From positions 21,934,171 through 21,998,170 of the forward strand of contig OU744724.1 of assembly GCA_916613615.1 (NCBI GenBank): 64,000 nucleotides of DNA. The letters are read 5' to 3'. This DNA comes from Steromphala cineraria. Taxonomy: Eukaryota > Mollusca > Gastropoda > Trochida > Trochidae. Every line of letters starts with the position of its first letter. Positions within the stretch are counted from its first letter, which is position 1. Both the position numbers and the translations under genes were made by a program. A model generated the notes under the pieces. That model made no database searches, was not told the DNA's origin, and worked only from the letters and a program-made list of their open reading frames with translations. Below, piece after piece: positions 52,601-60,535 of the stretch.

Positions 52601-55600
52601 TTCTAAAGGACCACACTTAATCTAAGGTAATTATCCGATTAAAAAGGTCCAATTTAAGCAATGGTGTCTGTATAACTCCAGATTTCCATGTTTAATAGAT
52701 CTATTCAGTCTGTAGCTTATAAGGATTTGAGAGTTCAGAGTCAATTTGTTTATCAATCAAGACATTTGTTAATCCTGTCTGTGACTTGCGTGTTTAGATC
52801 AGTATCGGCTATAGAAGCTAATAAGAGTTTTATAGCTTGATGAATTGGTTCAGGGTCTCCAGCGTGGACAAGTTGACATAAAGGTCTTTGATAGAGACTA
52901 ACATGATAAGACAAGATTCATTCTGGGAGCTAATAAAACTTGAAGGAGCTTGAGTAGATTCTGAATCAGAGCCGATGAAGGGCTCCTTATCAGAGTTCAT
53001 GCTATCATTGTCTGTCCATCTGTCTGTCTGTGTGTCCAGAAGGGCTCTTGACCTGAGGAATGACCCTCTAGTTTATTGCATGGCCTTCTGTTCTCTGAAA
53101 CTATTGAGGGTTGAGGATTGTAGAAAGCTTGGATCAGAGTTCATGAAATCCCCTATCAGAGTCCATGTTATCATTGTCTGTCTGTCTGTCTATTTGTTAC
53201 ATCAGGCCATTGTTTTATGACGTCAAGCTCTTAACCTTGAGTTCAGAACTCAGAAGAGTGATGATAAAAGTTATCACCACTATAGCCAGATTGAGGGTTT
53301 ATTTCACTGGTAGAACAGAGTATCTTACTCTCAATCATATGAACAATGTATATATCCATTTCTTTTTAAATTCAACTTGTTCTTAAGACTTCCAGTCAAT
53401 GCATTTCACTAGAACAGACCTTGTTCACTAGCTATGGGCTACCGGACTGGTGATAATTTAGAACCCTGTAGACTGACCATAACTCTCCCTCCCCTGTATC
53501 TGTTCCTGGAATCATCCCTGTGTCTTCAGATCTCCCTATCTCCATTGTTTACTGTCTGTCCACTAGGGTGCTTGACCGGTTCACTGACCAATGGTTTATG
53601 CACTCTGCCAGCTATACATCAAGCCTCAGTGTTTGTCTGGGAACCTACTTAGACAAAAATTTGGTCTGCGAAATATGTAGAGGATACCAAAGAATTAATG
53701 ATTTATTGTAAAACAATAAAAACGAGTTGGATAACAAAATTTTCTAAAGATAAAATAGTATTGAATAGAAGGAAGTTTATTGCTGCATATTTCTTGCAAG
53801 CATTAATGAATTGTGGTTGCTGAAAATAAATTACTGGCAAATTTGCTGTCATTGTGACGGTGGTTATATTATTGGGATGTCACAACTAAAACCGATGTGA
53901 TGTCATATGTACACATATGAATGACACCAGTTTGATGTTGATGTATTGATATGCACTGCAGTTTGCAGGGTGAAAATTAATGTAGATAATAACTTATACT
54001 CCATTTATGCTTTTCTATTTCCACGTAATTTTATATCATACAAGCAAATTTAGACATGCTGAATGTTTATTGGTTGTTCTTTGATACAGATTGAGAGAGT
54101 AAATTTGTTATCCTCTCTTCTTCGTAGAGATTGGCTCAACTATCAATTATTAGGTTTTAGGTGGTCACTTATGTCAAGTTTACAACAATAAATGTAGAAA
54201 TATAAAACTTGGTTTTCAAAACATATTTTCAAAAGGAATACAATGGATTTTAAAGTAAGAATCAGTCCGATTAAAATTGATCGTGCTACGAGGATAAGAT
54301 TGGAAATAAAATTTACTCTATCCAGGTTTGAACTCAACCCACTTGGGATTTCCTCTCCGTCATGATCTGACCACACCCACTTTTGTCAAATGTTTCTGAC
54401 GTAGGCTCATCCAGTCAATCGCAAGGACTCTGACAAAAGCTAGTAGTTAGGGGCAGGTAACTCAAGTATACCATTCGTTATACATAATCTCTGTGAAACA
54501 TTATTTTGAACACCACAATGTGATTGGATAGCTCATGACTGTTTTTTGTCTGCGCATACTAGTTACAGCAACATGCAATGCAGTGGGCTACGTGCAGACC
54601 TTACGGAGGAAAAGGTCTCTGATAGAACACTTTCGATTCCCAGTGGAATCAATATTTTGAACCTTATATTCTCCAGAACATAGATGATTTAAATCAGACT
54701 GTATCAAGAATTATTGATTGTTTCATTCAGATGGCAGAGATTCAAGGAACCTGCATGCATTGTTGAGTTTATTATCCTCACATGATCTTTATTCTGCATG
54801 TCAGGAGCCAGTGGATTTTAGGGAAGACATTCTGCATGGTTTACTGAGTCTAAAACTTAGACTCTGAAATACAAATGGTCAATTAAATAAAATGATTGGG
54901 ATAAAGTATGGGGGGGGGGGGGGTGGGGGGCTGACAGATCAGGAGCCACAAACTGTATGGTGGATCATGATGAAATGCATTCAAATCATGTGCAAAGAAG
55001 TCACATGACACTGAGAATTACATCCAGCCTTCTGAAAGACTTTATATAGATTAAAGATGCTTTAATGATATTTTCAATTCATGTTGTTTGTACTTTCCCA
55101 AAGTGGAGGATGAATAGAATATAATTATGCACATGTATGACAAGATTGATGCTCTCCAGGTCAAATTTTCCTTGAAATATGAGATATGCAGCAAAACATT
55201 TTCCCATCTTTGTGTTTACATTTTGCTAGTTGAAAGGTCTCTCAGATACAGGAGATATTTTTCATTCCTTTGAAAACAGGTAAAAGCAGCAAAGCATGTC
55301 GTCTCTTGACTGTGTCACGCTTTTCAAAACTGAAACACCCCCTTGCCTTTTGATAAAGGATATGTTGACATAAGCTTTTAAAAAACTTGCATTTGTTTAG
55401 GTGTGATTTGTCCCTGGGAAATATATCAAGTGATGAAAATTTTGAAAGGCTGTGTGAGTGTGCCTGCAATAAAAAGTTCAAAGTTCTGAGAATGTCATAT
55501 ATTTTGATTTCTCATAACATTACTTGATTTTGTGATGGATATCAAAGATGACAACTTCTTGTAGGTCTAAATTTAATGTTAGGTTTTTCAAATGTTAAAA

Positions 55601-58600
55601 TGGTTTATGAAAATATATAAAATGTGATTACACAAAAAAAAAATTATCAATTGCAAGCCCTTGTTTGAAATTGAAAGAAGCAGTTCAGTTTGCTAAAGCT
55701 ATAAGAATCCATATCCCATTCTGATATGATTCAAAAGTGCCCACACAAAAATGGTTGCCAGAAGTTTTTGCTTGATATTGATCATTTCTTCAATGGATGA
55801 CAAATGAGATCTTTGACCCTCTGAAGATGATAAATTTGGCATAAACTGAACTTTTTTAAAGAAAAGTTAAAGAAGTATTTTTTTCTAAAAATATGCAACT
55901 GCCCCTGTAGGAAGTGTTATTTTAGAATGTTTTTTTTGTCAGTGAGATAACTTTGACAGAGGGTGTATGTTTGCTAATATGTCACCAATTCTTCATTTTA
56001 AGACGGTTTCAGGAAGAAATATATCAATCTAAAAGGCTTTTGATAAACTGTAGGTTTAGAAAGGCAATGGTCACTTTATTGAATTGAAATTGTTGTATGA
56101 GGCTTCTTAACACATGAATGCTTATGGCGTTGAGTACAGTATGCCATTTTACCTCTCTGCTAAGCACCAACTTTCAAAAACTTAATATTTAGCCAGCTTG
56201 CAGTAAATAGACACTGGGTCATTCATTATGTGTCAGTTTGCAACATGTTTAACAAGATTTTTTTCAGATAAAATACCCATTAAGGATTTTTTTCATTTTT
56301 GCTGAAGTTATAAAGTTTTTTAAAGTTTTCCAAGTGTACCATGTTAGAGAGTCTGATAGTTTGATCAACTTTGGATCGCTTTTAAGAGGGAATGCAGTAC
56401 TTCATAATTCATGATGAGCATTTGATGTCCAGAAGTTATGTCTTGTGTTAATTTTTGGCTAGATATTGATCATGCCTTTATCTGAAGATCAATTTTGTTT
56501 CTTGTACAATGTGTTGCTTTAAAGATGTGGTTTAGTTTTTAAGAAAAAAATCTATTTGTCTCTTACATGTAGTGAAATTCTGCAAGTCGCTGTAAGATAC
56601 TTAGGTCTAACTGTTATAAAAGAACAGGAATGGATGCACCTCAAAGCATGCTAAGTAACACCTGCGTCGCATTATATTATGAGGGTACTGGCAAAAGGTT
56701 TTTGGTTCACTATCTTACTACATTTGATAAAAAAGCAAGCATAATGGCAGCCTGAGGGCATGCATAGATTTTGTGATGATAAATTTTGCTGATGTTGCTT
56801 TTCTATGTAATGAATTATTTTGTTATACATCAGGGGAGAAGGTTTTAGAGTGTTGGAATATCAGATTATAAAGTTAAAAATGTAAGAAAAATGAGATTTT
56901 CATTTCCATAAAATCTTCTCTGTTGTAACAAGATACAATGTTTTTAAGTACAATGTTAAGGTTTACTTCATCATTTCAAAATATTTTTTTTTCTTTTGTA
57001 TACCCTCCAAGGACTTGTTGTACAATGATTCGACAGTGTGCCTTAACTGAATCCAGGAAGAAATCATTATACTTCTAATCATAAAATTCTATCTCTCACA
57101 ATCACAACAGTGTACTATTGAATTGCTTCCTCCAATATCAGTGCCATCACAAATGAAACTCTTCTCCCACAGGACCCTAAGCTCGGCTTAATGAGAAATA
57201 ATTTCCTGTAACTTCCAAACAATATCAACTTTTCAATTTATCTCCATCAAACTGCCGTTATGAGATCTGTGAGTCGAGATAAACGTCAATCGTCAAACAG
57301 TGATATAAACACCAACTTCAAGCATCAGCGTAAGAGGAGTGATTCTCTGTGTGTGAAGTGGCGCTGTGGATTGATAGGTTTATCATCGGGGTCGTCAACA
57401 TGCACCAATAATATTGACCTCATCAAATGCATAGATCATGTCAGCTGAATAATGGAAAAACAACAGCAATGTTGTCAGTAGATACAGGGATTGTTGATAC
57501 AGGAAATCGATGGTGTTGTGTTGTTTTTTTTCAAGACCATCAAAACTGTAAACTCAACGTTGGATATTGAAATCAATTTTAAAATGATTTGATGTGTCGG
57601 CAGAAAAATTTTGGTTATAGCTTTTGAAAAAATTAAATTTTCCTCATATAGATTGGATCCTTTTTTCATGCATGATTGACATAACAGGGTTAATTTTAAT
57701 GGAAAATTGCTGCATTAGCTTTGGTACATGATTGACATTTGTTATTAAAAGCATACTATATTTAAAGCAAGGGGTGTGATAAATGTTTTAAAATTGATAT
57801 GAAGCGAACAATTATAGTTTTCCAGACCAATATATAAAAATACTTAATTTTTTTTAAAATGTTTTAAAAAAATGCAAATCATGGTAGGATCACGGTTGCA
57901 TTACAGGCTGTACCTGTCTTTGTGTTATATATAAATATTATTTTTGTGGCATTTTTTATGTGATAGTTTAGGAAAACTAAAATAACCGAACAATTGAATT
58001 TTAGTAAATTTGAGATAATCTATGATTTAATTCTTTATAATTTTACTGTGAAAAAAATGTTTGATAATGTCTTATTTGATAATACAGTAAATATCATACC
58101 TTTAGAAAAGACCATACATTACAATTGTTTTCACTTTAACAAATAGAAATTTGCATTTTGTTCTGTGAATATTTATTATGCCCTTGCTTGTATAGTAAAA
58201 ATACTTTAAAGAGGAGACTTAGTTACTGTCTCAGACTAATCTAAAGGTTGCCTTGCAATAAAAGCAATAATTTCAATGATCCCTAAGCAAGAATGTGCTT
58301 TCATATTATTAAACATGATGCATATGAAATTTACGTTTATCAATATTTGTCACGTCTTTTTTTATGCCCCCGAATCGGAGATTCCGGGGGTATATTGTTT
58401 TTCACCTGTCCGTCTGTCCGTCCGTCTGTCTGTCTGTCCGTTTGTCCACAAAAACTTTAACCTTGGTCATAACTTTTGATTGGTCAGAACTAGGTCTTTG
58501 ATACTTGACATATGGATCCCTTGTGATGAGACCTTTCAGATGACACCATGACATTTGACCTTGTGACCTTGACCTTGACACAGCGAGCCTTTTCCGAAAA

Positions 58601-60535
58601 CTTTAACCTTGGCTATAGTTTCTATACTGTCAGTGCTAGGTCTTTGATACTTGACATGTGTATCCCTTGTGATGAGACCTTTCAGATGACACCATGATAT
58701 TTGACCTTTTCCGTCCGTCCGTCCGTCTGTCCGTTTGTCCACAAAAACTTTAACCTTGGTCATAACTTTTGATTGGTCAGAGCTAGCTCTTTGATACTTG
58801 ACATATGGATCCCTTGTGATGAGACCTTTCAGATGACACCATGACATTTGACCTTGTGACCTTGACCTTGACACAGCGAGAATTTTAAACTTTAACCTTG
58901 GTCATAACTTTTGATTGGTCAGAGCTAGCTCTTTGATACTTGACATATGGATCCCTTGTGATGAGACCTTTCAGATGACACCATGACATTTGACCTTGTG
59001 ACCTTGACCTTGACACAGCGAGCCTTTTCCGAAAACTTTAACCTTGGCAATAATTTCTATACTGTCAGTGCTAGGTTTTTGATACTTGACATGTGTATCC
59101 CTTGTGATGAGACCTTTCAGATGACACCATGATATTAGACCTTTTCCGTACGTCCGTCTGTCCGTTTGTCCACAAAAACTTTAACCTTGGTCATAACTTT
59201 TGATTGGTCAGAGCTAGGTCTTTGATACTTGAAATATGGAACCCTTGTGATGAGACCTTTCAGATGACACCATGACATTTGACCTTGTGACCTTGACCTT
59301 GACACAGCGAGCAGGATGCATCCGGGGGCATTCGTGTTTCACAAACACATCTTGTTGTTTTTTTAATCAATATTTTATTTCTGAATCCCTGTTACAATTC
59401 CGAACAAGGAACCAGGGGGATTCCTTGTCCTCAGATTCAATATAGTTGACAGAAGAGAGGATTCAGGTTTTCACACACAAAGAAAAACACACATAACACA
59501 ACTTTCACACACTGTCACTATTATGAATATATGATGAACAGGCATATAAAGACATTTTTTGTCTAAAGGTAAGGCTAATGGAAAGATGCATATTTAGTTG
59601 ATGTACTACTTCTCATCAAAAAGTGGATGATACATTAGCCATTTTATATAAAATTTATTATGGTTTGACTTACTGAAATACATATGACGCTCAATGGTGT
59701 ATCGATTTGCTAAAACATGTTTAAACATTTTCAAACTTATCTGACAATCATCCAGTTTACACTTGTAAATAAAGAATTTGGCCTATAAAAAATGAGGTCA
59801 AATACATCATCTGTAACAATATTTTCTTTTAGGCCAAACAGTACAAGTTCTGAACTTAGAGTCATGTTGTGAAAATGTGAACAATGCTCGTTGAGCCATG
59901 ATAATAAAGATATCCAAAAAAATTGAACTTCTTGACACTCCCAGAACAAGTGCACTAGAGTTTGCTTTTGAGATTTACAAAAATGACATATATCTGCTGG
60001 ACATACTTTGATTTTATAAAGATAATCATTGGTTGGTATAAGTCTGTGAAGCAAACGGTACTGAAACCATCTCAATTTTGTGTCCCTGGTTGTTTTAAAA
60101 GGTTTTAGGTAAATTGACTCCCAAGGAAGATCAGTCATACAAGTATCTTTCCATTTCACTTGTGATTTGGGAGTAAGACTTGACGAAACTAGTGCACAAT
60201 AATAATATTTTGACCCTTTTGAGATAGAAATAAGTTTTTCATAAATCGATTTTTCTCCAGGTCTTGGTGGAAAAGTAACAGTTACACCTGCTTTTTTCAG
60301 ATAATTTCTAACAGATTGTATAATACCATAAAAAAGAGTGAAAGGAACATGTAAGTTATAAATTTGTACAAATTCACTAAAGGACATGAAATGATTATCA
60401 CTGTCCATGAGATCAAAACGTCTTTAACGATAATCATATATTTCTCTCCAGGCTCGAGCATTCTTCCAGGCTGCGTTTGTGCTGGCCCCACACATGTATG
60501 AACCTCACTACAACTTCGCTGCACTGGCTGATCAG
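14971..60535 (+). CDS. TTC8: TTC8/BBS8, BBSome TPR subunit; 10 exons present, 3' end outside window
   Basis: Exons: 14971-15072, 17860-18047, 18455-18614, 19200-19334, 19738-19823, 20156-20354, 22820-22959, 43022-43193, 45951-46073 and 60452-60535 (1389 bp, 463 codons). Every junction is GT-AG and in frame. The protein starts MDPLFLAHSYFRRRKYQKC, has an acidic low-complexity segment (DEVDVDEEGIAEM), the RTPRTAHTARP linker, and then tandem TPRs from about residue 180 to the end. WWWKVQLAKCYYRLGMY and LYNNLGLCCFYAQQYDMTL are near-identical to vertebrate TTC8. Vertebrate TTC8 continues about 37 residues after the last junction, so one or more exons lie past 64000. In the BBSome, BBS8 helps form the scaffold that moves membrane proteins into and out of cilia. 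Introns 7 (20.1 kb) and 9 (14.4 kb) are large and transposon-bearing. Confidence 0.97.
15176..15248. repeat. Perfect 34-bp inverted repeat with 5-nt loop in TTC8 intron 1
   Basis: Arms 15176-15209 and 15215-15248 are exact reverse complements (AGAATAAATTGTGTCACTTA and on), separated by CATGA. It lies about 100 bp after exon 1 and would form a strong hairpin in the pre-mRNA. Confidence 0.95.
15366..15761 (+). repeat. 198-bp tandem duplication in TTC8 intron 1
   Basis: ATATCCTTGTGTAATGGGTT at 15366 recurs at 15564 and homology continues through TTGTACAACAT. A further partial match (ATTATTCTAAATAAA) occurs at about 15910. Confidence 0.85.
15945..17740 (+). repeat. 606-bp tandem triplication in TTC8 intron 1
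   Basis: The landmark CTTTGATAAA before GCTTCTCTTGGAGTTTGTCC lies at 16041, 16647 and 17253, exactly 606 bp apart. Units 1 and 2 are almost identical over their right parts. Unit 3 is slightly shorter and more diverged and ends at GATGACTTGACGATA near 17738. Minus-strand open frames inside the units are not genes. Confidence 0.95.
17860..18047 (+). CDS. TTC8: TTC8 coding exon 2
   Basis: 188 bp, residues 35-97. It begins AAWTLKTRALTGQVYVDEVD and contains the acidic DEEGIAEMLMDDN stretch and ARPGTSLRG. Acceptor TATTCCAG, donor GTACTA, phase 2 end. It joins directly to exon 1 (DQ-AAW), as in vertebrate isoforms without the retina-specific mini-exon. Confidence 0.95.
18455..18614 (+). CDS. TTC8: TTC8 coding exon 3
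   Basis: 160 bp. Its first base completes an Arg codon; the exon then encodes PMSQSGRPLSGFSRPGTQSG and on to RTPRTAHTARPVTSASGRYV. This is the repetitive Gly/Arg/Pro linker conserved in TTC8. The donor is GTGAGT. Confidence 0.97.
19200..19334 (+). CDS. TTC8: TTC8 coding exon 4
   Basis: 45 codons, ASMLSNADGPFINLARLNFS to LAKALFEYIFHHENDVRN; phase 0 at both ends. Acceptor CCCTTCAG, donor GTAAGC. It leads into the first C-terminal TPR. Confidence 0.97.
19738..19823 (+). CDS. TTC8: TTC8 coding exon 5
   Basis: 86 bp encoding ALELAALATEACQYKDWWWK and VQLAKCYYR (last codon split). The triple Trp is diagnostic for TTC8. Acceptor AAACCAG, donor GTTAGT. Confidence 0.97.
20156..20354 (+). CDS. TTC8: TTC8 coding exon 6
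   Basis: 199 bp encoding LGMYRDAEKQLKSALKQEDM to LLTGIARIHE, with about two TPR units (LYLSKVYIRLDQPLTAMETY is one helix pair). Acceptor TTTCAG, donor GTGAGA. The frame stays open past the donor for about 220 bp, but that tail has no TTC8 similarity. Confidence 0.97.
20804..20951. repeat. Two short hairpins in TTC8 intron 6
   Basis: GGGTCTATT (20804-20812) pairs with AATAGACCC (20829-20837), and CCAAAGGGAAG (20905-20915) pairs with CTTCCCTTTGG (20941-20951). Both are exact; function unknown. Confidence 0.6.
21145..22392 (+). mobile_element. Satellite-bearing element with 145-bp tandem array, TTC8 intron 6
   Basis: Starts TTTTTAGCTCATCTGGCCTG. CCCTGTGACCCC recurs at 21303, 21448, 21593, 21738, 21883 and 22028, with a variant at 22173: an exact 145-bp period. 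From 21448 on, two unit types alternate, giving a 290-bp higher-order repeat. The right end has a hairpin AGAGCCAATGGCTCT at 22371-22385 before TATTTTTT; the same end recurs near 26444. Architecture resembles Helitron-type non-autonomous elements; the class is inferred. Confidence 0.8.
22820..22959 (+). CDS. TTC8: TTC8 coding exon 7
   Basis: 140 bp encoding GLNEMDNAVKFYKDVLHYDN, then MHVEAVACIGTHHFYTDQPE and IALKFYR. One TPR plus the first helix of the next. Acceptor CTCTTCAG, donor GTAGGT, phase 2 end. Confidence 0.97.
23213..24407. mobile_element. 1.2-kb element with 21-bp terminal inverted repeats, TTC8 intron 7
   Basis: TACCGTATCCTCGCGGGTAT at 23213 is matched in inverse by ATACTCGCGAGGATACGGTA ending at 24407. 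Both ends also carry the motif AAGCCCACCCCCC just inside the termini. No transposase is visible; open frames are at most 95 codons. A TA target duplication is possible. Confidence 0.75.
24797..25450 (+). mobile_element. Hairpin-ended tandem-core element
   Basis: Left end TTGTTCCCCGCTGCAAAGCG with a CCGCT/AGCGG hairpin. Internal blocks AGACACCAGTCACTTTGGGT at about 25010, 25157 and 25367. The right end GGGGACATTGCC...GGCAAACACTTGTTTT resembles the right ends of the elements at 42655 and 58362. Confidence 0.55.
25660..26475 (+). mobile_element. Second, diverged satellite-bearing element
   Basis: Contains decayed 145-bp units (GCATAAGGCC, CTTTGTGTACAG, CCTAATATGGGCCAC) and ends with CCTGATGAGCTACAGAGCCA, the same terminus as at 22353. 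A 118-bp exact duplication lies inside. Confidence 0.7.
26011..26246 (+). repeat. Exact 118-bp tandem duplication
   Basis: TATTCACCTTCTTCTCCAGG begins at 26011 and 26129, and the two 118-bp copies show no difference, so the duplication is recent or homogenised. Confidence 0.95.
26932..27318 (-). mobile_element. Truncated TTAA-bounded MITE (inverted relative of 45189-45686)
   Basis: Starts TTAAAGTGACACAGAGTATC, the same terminus as the right end of the 45189 copy in inverse orientation. Homology runs to TCGCTCTAATGTAC and is then cut by another TTAA-bounded element at 27317. Confidence 0.75.
27317..27560 (+). mobile_element. Partial copy of TTAA/AGGGGCAGTAGCACG element
   Basis: Begins TTAAAGGGGCAGTAGCACGT and matches 36249-36535 closely, including GGTGATGTCAGGAAAAT and ATTTTTGACACTGTCAAA. 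The inverted right terminus is missing. A more decayed relative lies at about 33578-33720. Confidence 0.75.
27705..28118 (+). mobile_element. tRNA-derived SINE with nested 101-bp insertion
   Basis: B box GGTTCGAATCT at 27738-27748, then a body (GGGGCTCGGCAACTTTGTCT and on) shared with 31160-31435, and a CACCT-repeat tail. The body is interrupted by the insertion at 27965-28065. Confidence 0.75.
27965..28065 (+). mobile_element. 101-bp insertion with 10-bp target-site duplication inside SINE
   Basis: TACTCTTGAA occurs at 27955-27964 and 28066-28075; the homologous SINE at 31381-31390 has it once, giving an empty site. The insert ends AATAAATC followed by (TCTG)n, typical of a short non-LTR retroposon tail. 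Confidence 0.85.
28430..28640 (-). repeat. Inverted copy of part of the 23213-24407 element
   Basis: The reverse complement matches 24005-24215, with shared blocks ACTTGCTGATTGGTTGACCT, AAAAGGCTTGTAA and AAACAAACAACAAA. Diverged by substitutions and small indels. Confidence 0.75.
29857..30915 (+). CDS. Intronless gene for putative secreted YWTD-propeller-like protein, nested in TTC8 intron 7
   Basis: An uninterrupted 352-codon frame from the ATG at 29857 to TGA at 30913-30915. Residues 1-24 form a clear signal peptide (hydrophobic FFNIVFLLFLSIQAV, cleavage probably after AVLS). About 100 residues without recognisable domain follow. Then come roughly five repeats spaced about 40 residues apart (about 127-160, 167-203, 208-245, 249-285, 298-335), each with a hydrophobic strand, an aromatic pair such as FYW, LFY or ACW, and a short strand; AYDRKTNTFYWSGWKG is the clearest. 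This resembles LDL-receptor class B (YWTD) blades in degenerate form. I do not recognise an orthologue. No introns and same-strand nesting suggest a retrocopy or a lineage-specific family. No AATAAA is evident in the first 200 bp downstream. An exon of a larger gene is possible but not supported. Confidence 0.6.
   Translation: MGSLCVMFFNIVFLLFLSIQAVLSKTPDIKYKKNEPFDRLHDLYLSMKKCNLDNDLYRKAGAHIVKFQVNGTTGESDEDRVNEPGAKSVSSFLMASHFTSGRAREVYKVSMKSRANEKTGIFVTKKVNSIAYDRKTNTFYWSGWKGIFQQQVESNSKKKICFNQRDAHDLNIYNGKLFYRSFLMSNFIYNLDLTKTNRRETWLSVKEDISHLVIDGNMACWIVHGQQCSIKCVEMSNKKIVKLLHINEAVTMCFYKTPNFGMLVYAEYVGNSFYIKLVEISAEGQFGKPRKNFHVSRELEVKIVPGLLFYSIQYFNKIQILEIGQNGSNVRRTFKFGYPSRWERSTILVAPL
31156..31435 (+). 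mobile_element. tRNA-derived SINE, uninterrupted copy
   Basis: Same body as 27705-28118, with a degraded B box (ATTCGAATCCTGCC) and a CACCT-repeat tail near 31410-31433. It lies about 240 bp after the intronless gene. Confidence 0.75.
31839..32014. mobile_element. 176-bp pogo/Tigger-like MITE
   Basis: Left end CAGTAGAACACGGATATA and right end TATATCCGAGTTCTACTG are inverted with one mismatch. The interior has ATAGCGAACA motifs. CAGTAGAAC...CG ends are characteristic of pogo/Tigger-type mariner relatives. Confidence 0.65.
32020..36248. other. TTC8 intron 7 DNA with no supportable gene
   Basis: AT-rich, with short open frames only. Contains a decayed relative of the AGGGGCAGTAGC element at about 33578-33720, repeats related to 27560-27650 near 33240-33470, and the minisatellite at 34443-34500. 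Confidence 0.55.
34443..34500 (+). repeat. 17-bp minisatellite, 3.4 copies
   Basis: CACCTGTTGATTGTTCT repeated three times without change, plus seven bases. Confidence 0.95.
36249..37960. mobile_element. 1.7-kb TTAA-bounded element with inverted ends
   Basis: Left end TTAAAGGGGCAGTAGCACGT and right end ACGTGCTACTGCCCCTTTAA are exact inverse repeats (at least 20 bp), TTAA included. A second element beginning TTAAAGGGGGACTGAAATGG at 36544 appears to be inserted inside. No transposase was recognised. TTAA target duplication is a piggyBac-type property. Confidence 0.75.
36544..36790 (+). mobile_element. Dispersed element starting TTAAAGGGGGACTGAAATGG
   Basis: Shares the start, ACTTTCGGGATTCAT, GCCTAATTAG and GGCGAACAGAAT with the sequence at 63083-63290. 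The right end is unresolved. Confidence 0.65.
37957..40433. mobile_element. Possible 2.5-kb TTAA-bounded element
   Basis: Left end TTAACCCTCTCCTGACTG and the inverse of the right end, TTAACCTTCTGCCTGCTG, agree at 13 of 18 positions. It shares its TTAA boundaries with both neighbouring elements. No transposase frame is visible. The ends may be coincidental. Confidence 0.35.
40430..40657. mobile_element. 228-bp TTAA-bounded MITE
   Basis: TTAAAGGGACAGTCCTATCA at the left is inverted at the right (GATAGGACTGCCCTTTTAA); the inverted repeat extends about 24 bp with a few mismatches. Confidence 0.85.
40658..42650. other. TTC8 intron 7 DNA with no supportable gene
   Basis: AT-rich intron; open frames of at most 80 codons without similarity, and no repeat boundary recognised. 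Confidence 0.55.
42651..43012 (+). mobile_element. Hairpin-ended element abutting TTC8 exon 8
   Basis: Left end TTTTATGCCCCCAAATAAAA...TTCTGGGGTATATTG followed by a GTCTGTCTGTC tract and AACCTTGCTCATAACTTTTG, a diverged relative of 58362-59353. The right end ACAAACACATCTTGTT at 42997-43012 is identical to that of the 59 kb copy. Exon 8 starts 10 bp later. Confidence 0.75.
43022..43193 (+). CDS. TTC8: TTC8 coding exon 8
   Basis: 172 bp; its first base completes the Arg codon begun in exon 7. It encodes RLLQMGVYNSELYNNLGLCC, then FYAQQYDMTLTCFERALSLA and GDVWFNVGHVAL. The acceptor TTTTTCCTCAG directly abuts the end of a hairpin-ended mobile element. The donor is GTAAGT. Confidence 0.97.
43194..45188. 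other. TTC8 intron 8 DNA with no supportable gene
   Basis: AT-rich. A small repeated block TGTGAAATATACGTGATA occurs at about 44447 and 44503. Nothing else recognised. Confidence 0.55.
45189..45686. mobile_element. 498-bp TTAA-bounded MITE in TTC8 intron 8
   Basis: Left end TTAAAGAGACACAGAGTATG and right end AGATACTCAGTGTCACTTTAA are inverted with three differences. The interior matches 26932-27318 in opposite orientation. Confidence 0.85.
45951..46073 (+). CDS. TTC8: TTC8 coding exon 9
   Basis: 41 codons, GIGDMSLAYQCFRMALASNN to LELRRGHIEQ; phase 0 at both ends. Acceptor TTACCTACAG, donor GTGAGG. It carries one complete TPR (HAEAYNNLGVLELRRGHIEQ). Confidence 0.97.
46611..46688 (+). repeat. 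(GAT)n microsatellite
   Basis: About 26 trinucleotides, interrupted only by GACGAC near 46626-46631. Confidence 0.95.
52973..53200 (+). repeat. Imperfect duplication with CTGT tracts
   Basis: TATCAGAGTTCATGCTATCATTGTCTGTC at about 52990 recurs as TATCAGAGTCCATGTTATCATTGTCTGTC at about 53153. Open frames across it come from the CTGT tract. Confidence 0.7.
54910..54930 (+). repeat. Poly-G run
   Basis: Fourteen G, one T, six G; could form a quadruplex and is prone to assembly error. Confidence 0.9.
58362..59353 (+). mobile_element. Hairpin-ended element with tandem core, TTC8 intron 9
   Basis: Left hairpin CCCCCGAATC/GATTCCGGGGG at 58367-58390, then TATATTG and a GTCCGTCTGTCC tract. The core AACTTTAACCTTGGTCATAA ... 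TGACCTTGTGACCTTGACCT is repeated about three times. The right end is GGGGGCATTCGTG...ACAAACACATCTTGTT. Minus-strand open frames with MSRSRSQGQMSWCHLKG are repeat products. Confidence 0.8.
59352..60420 (-). mobile_element. 5'-truncated LINE (non-LTR retrotransposon) 3' end, in TTC8 intron 9
   Basis: The minus strand carries the C-terminal part of a LINE ORF2 followed by about 380 bp of 3' flank ending at T-rich DNA on the plus strand (59352-59373), the expected place of an A-rich tail. The 5' truncation lies near 60420. It is inserted antisense to TTC8 between a hairpin-ended element and exon 10. Boundaries are approximate and no target-site duplication was identified. Confidence 0.75.
59737..60408 (-). 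pseudogene. LINE ORF2 C-terminal fragment with zinc-binding RT domain
   Basis: A 223-codon open frame that represents only the part after the reverse-transcriptase core. LRWFQYRLLHRLIPTNDYLY at about residues 112-131 and a C-x2-C-x8-H-x4-C zinc motif (C141, C144, H153, C158; CHFCKSQKQTLVHLFWEC) match the zf-RVT region at the end of many LINE polymerases. No endonuclease or RT catalytic motif is present, so it is inactive. The open frame implies a fairly recent insertion. Clade assignment (L1/Tx1-like) is a guess. Confidence 0.75.
60452..60535 (+). CDS. TTC8: TTC8 coding exon 10 (last exon in window)
   Basis: 28 codons, ARAFFQAAFVLAPHMYEPHY then NFAALADQ; phase 0 at both ends. Acceptor TTTCTCTCCAG, donor GTGAGT. 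A LINE fragment on the opposite strand ends about 30 bp upstream. Confidence 0.96.

Larger units (their letters stand above)
46074..58361. other. TTC8 intron 9 DNA with no supportable gene
   Basis: About 12 kb of AT-rich intron with short open frames only. Contains a GAT microsatellite, an AT tract near 46175-46190, CTGT-rich related blocks at 52975-53230 and a poly-G run at 54910. No coding similarity recognised. Confidence 0.55.

Noticed and set aside
57260..57448. Arg/Ser-rich 62-codon frame (MRSVSRDKRQSSNSDINTNF...)
   Set aside because: Short, with no domain, no splice partners seen and no TTC8 similarity; chance frame in slightly GC-richer intron DNA.
58536..58874. 112-codon minus-strand frame (MSRSRSQGQMSWCHLKG...), recurring at 62691-62918
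   Set aside because: It is a translation of the tandem core of the hairpin-ended element; the same peptide repeats with the DNA unit, and there is no sign of codon constraint.
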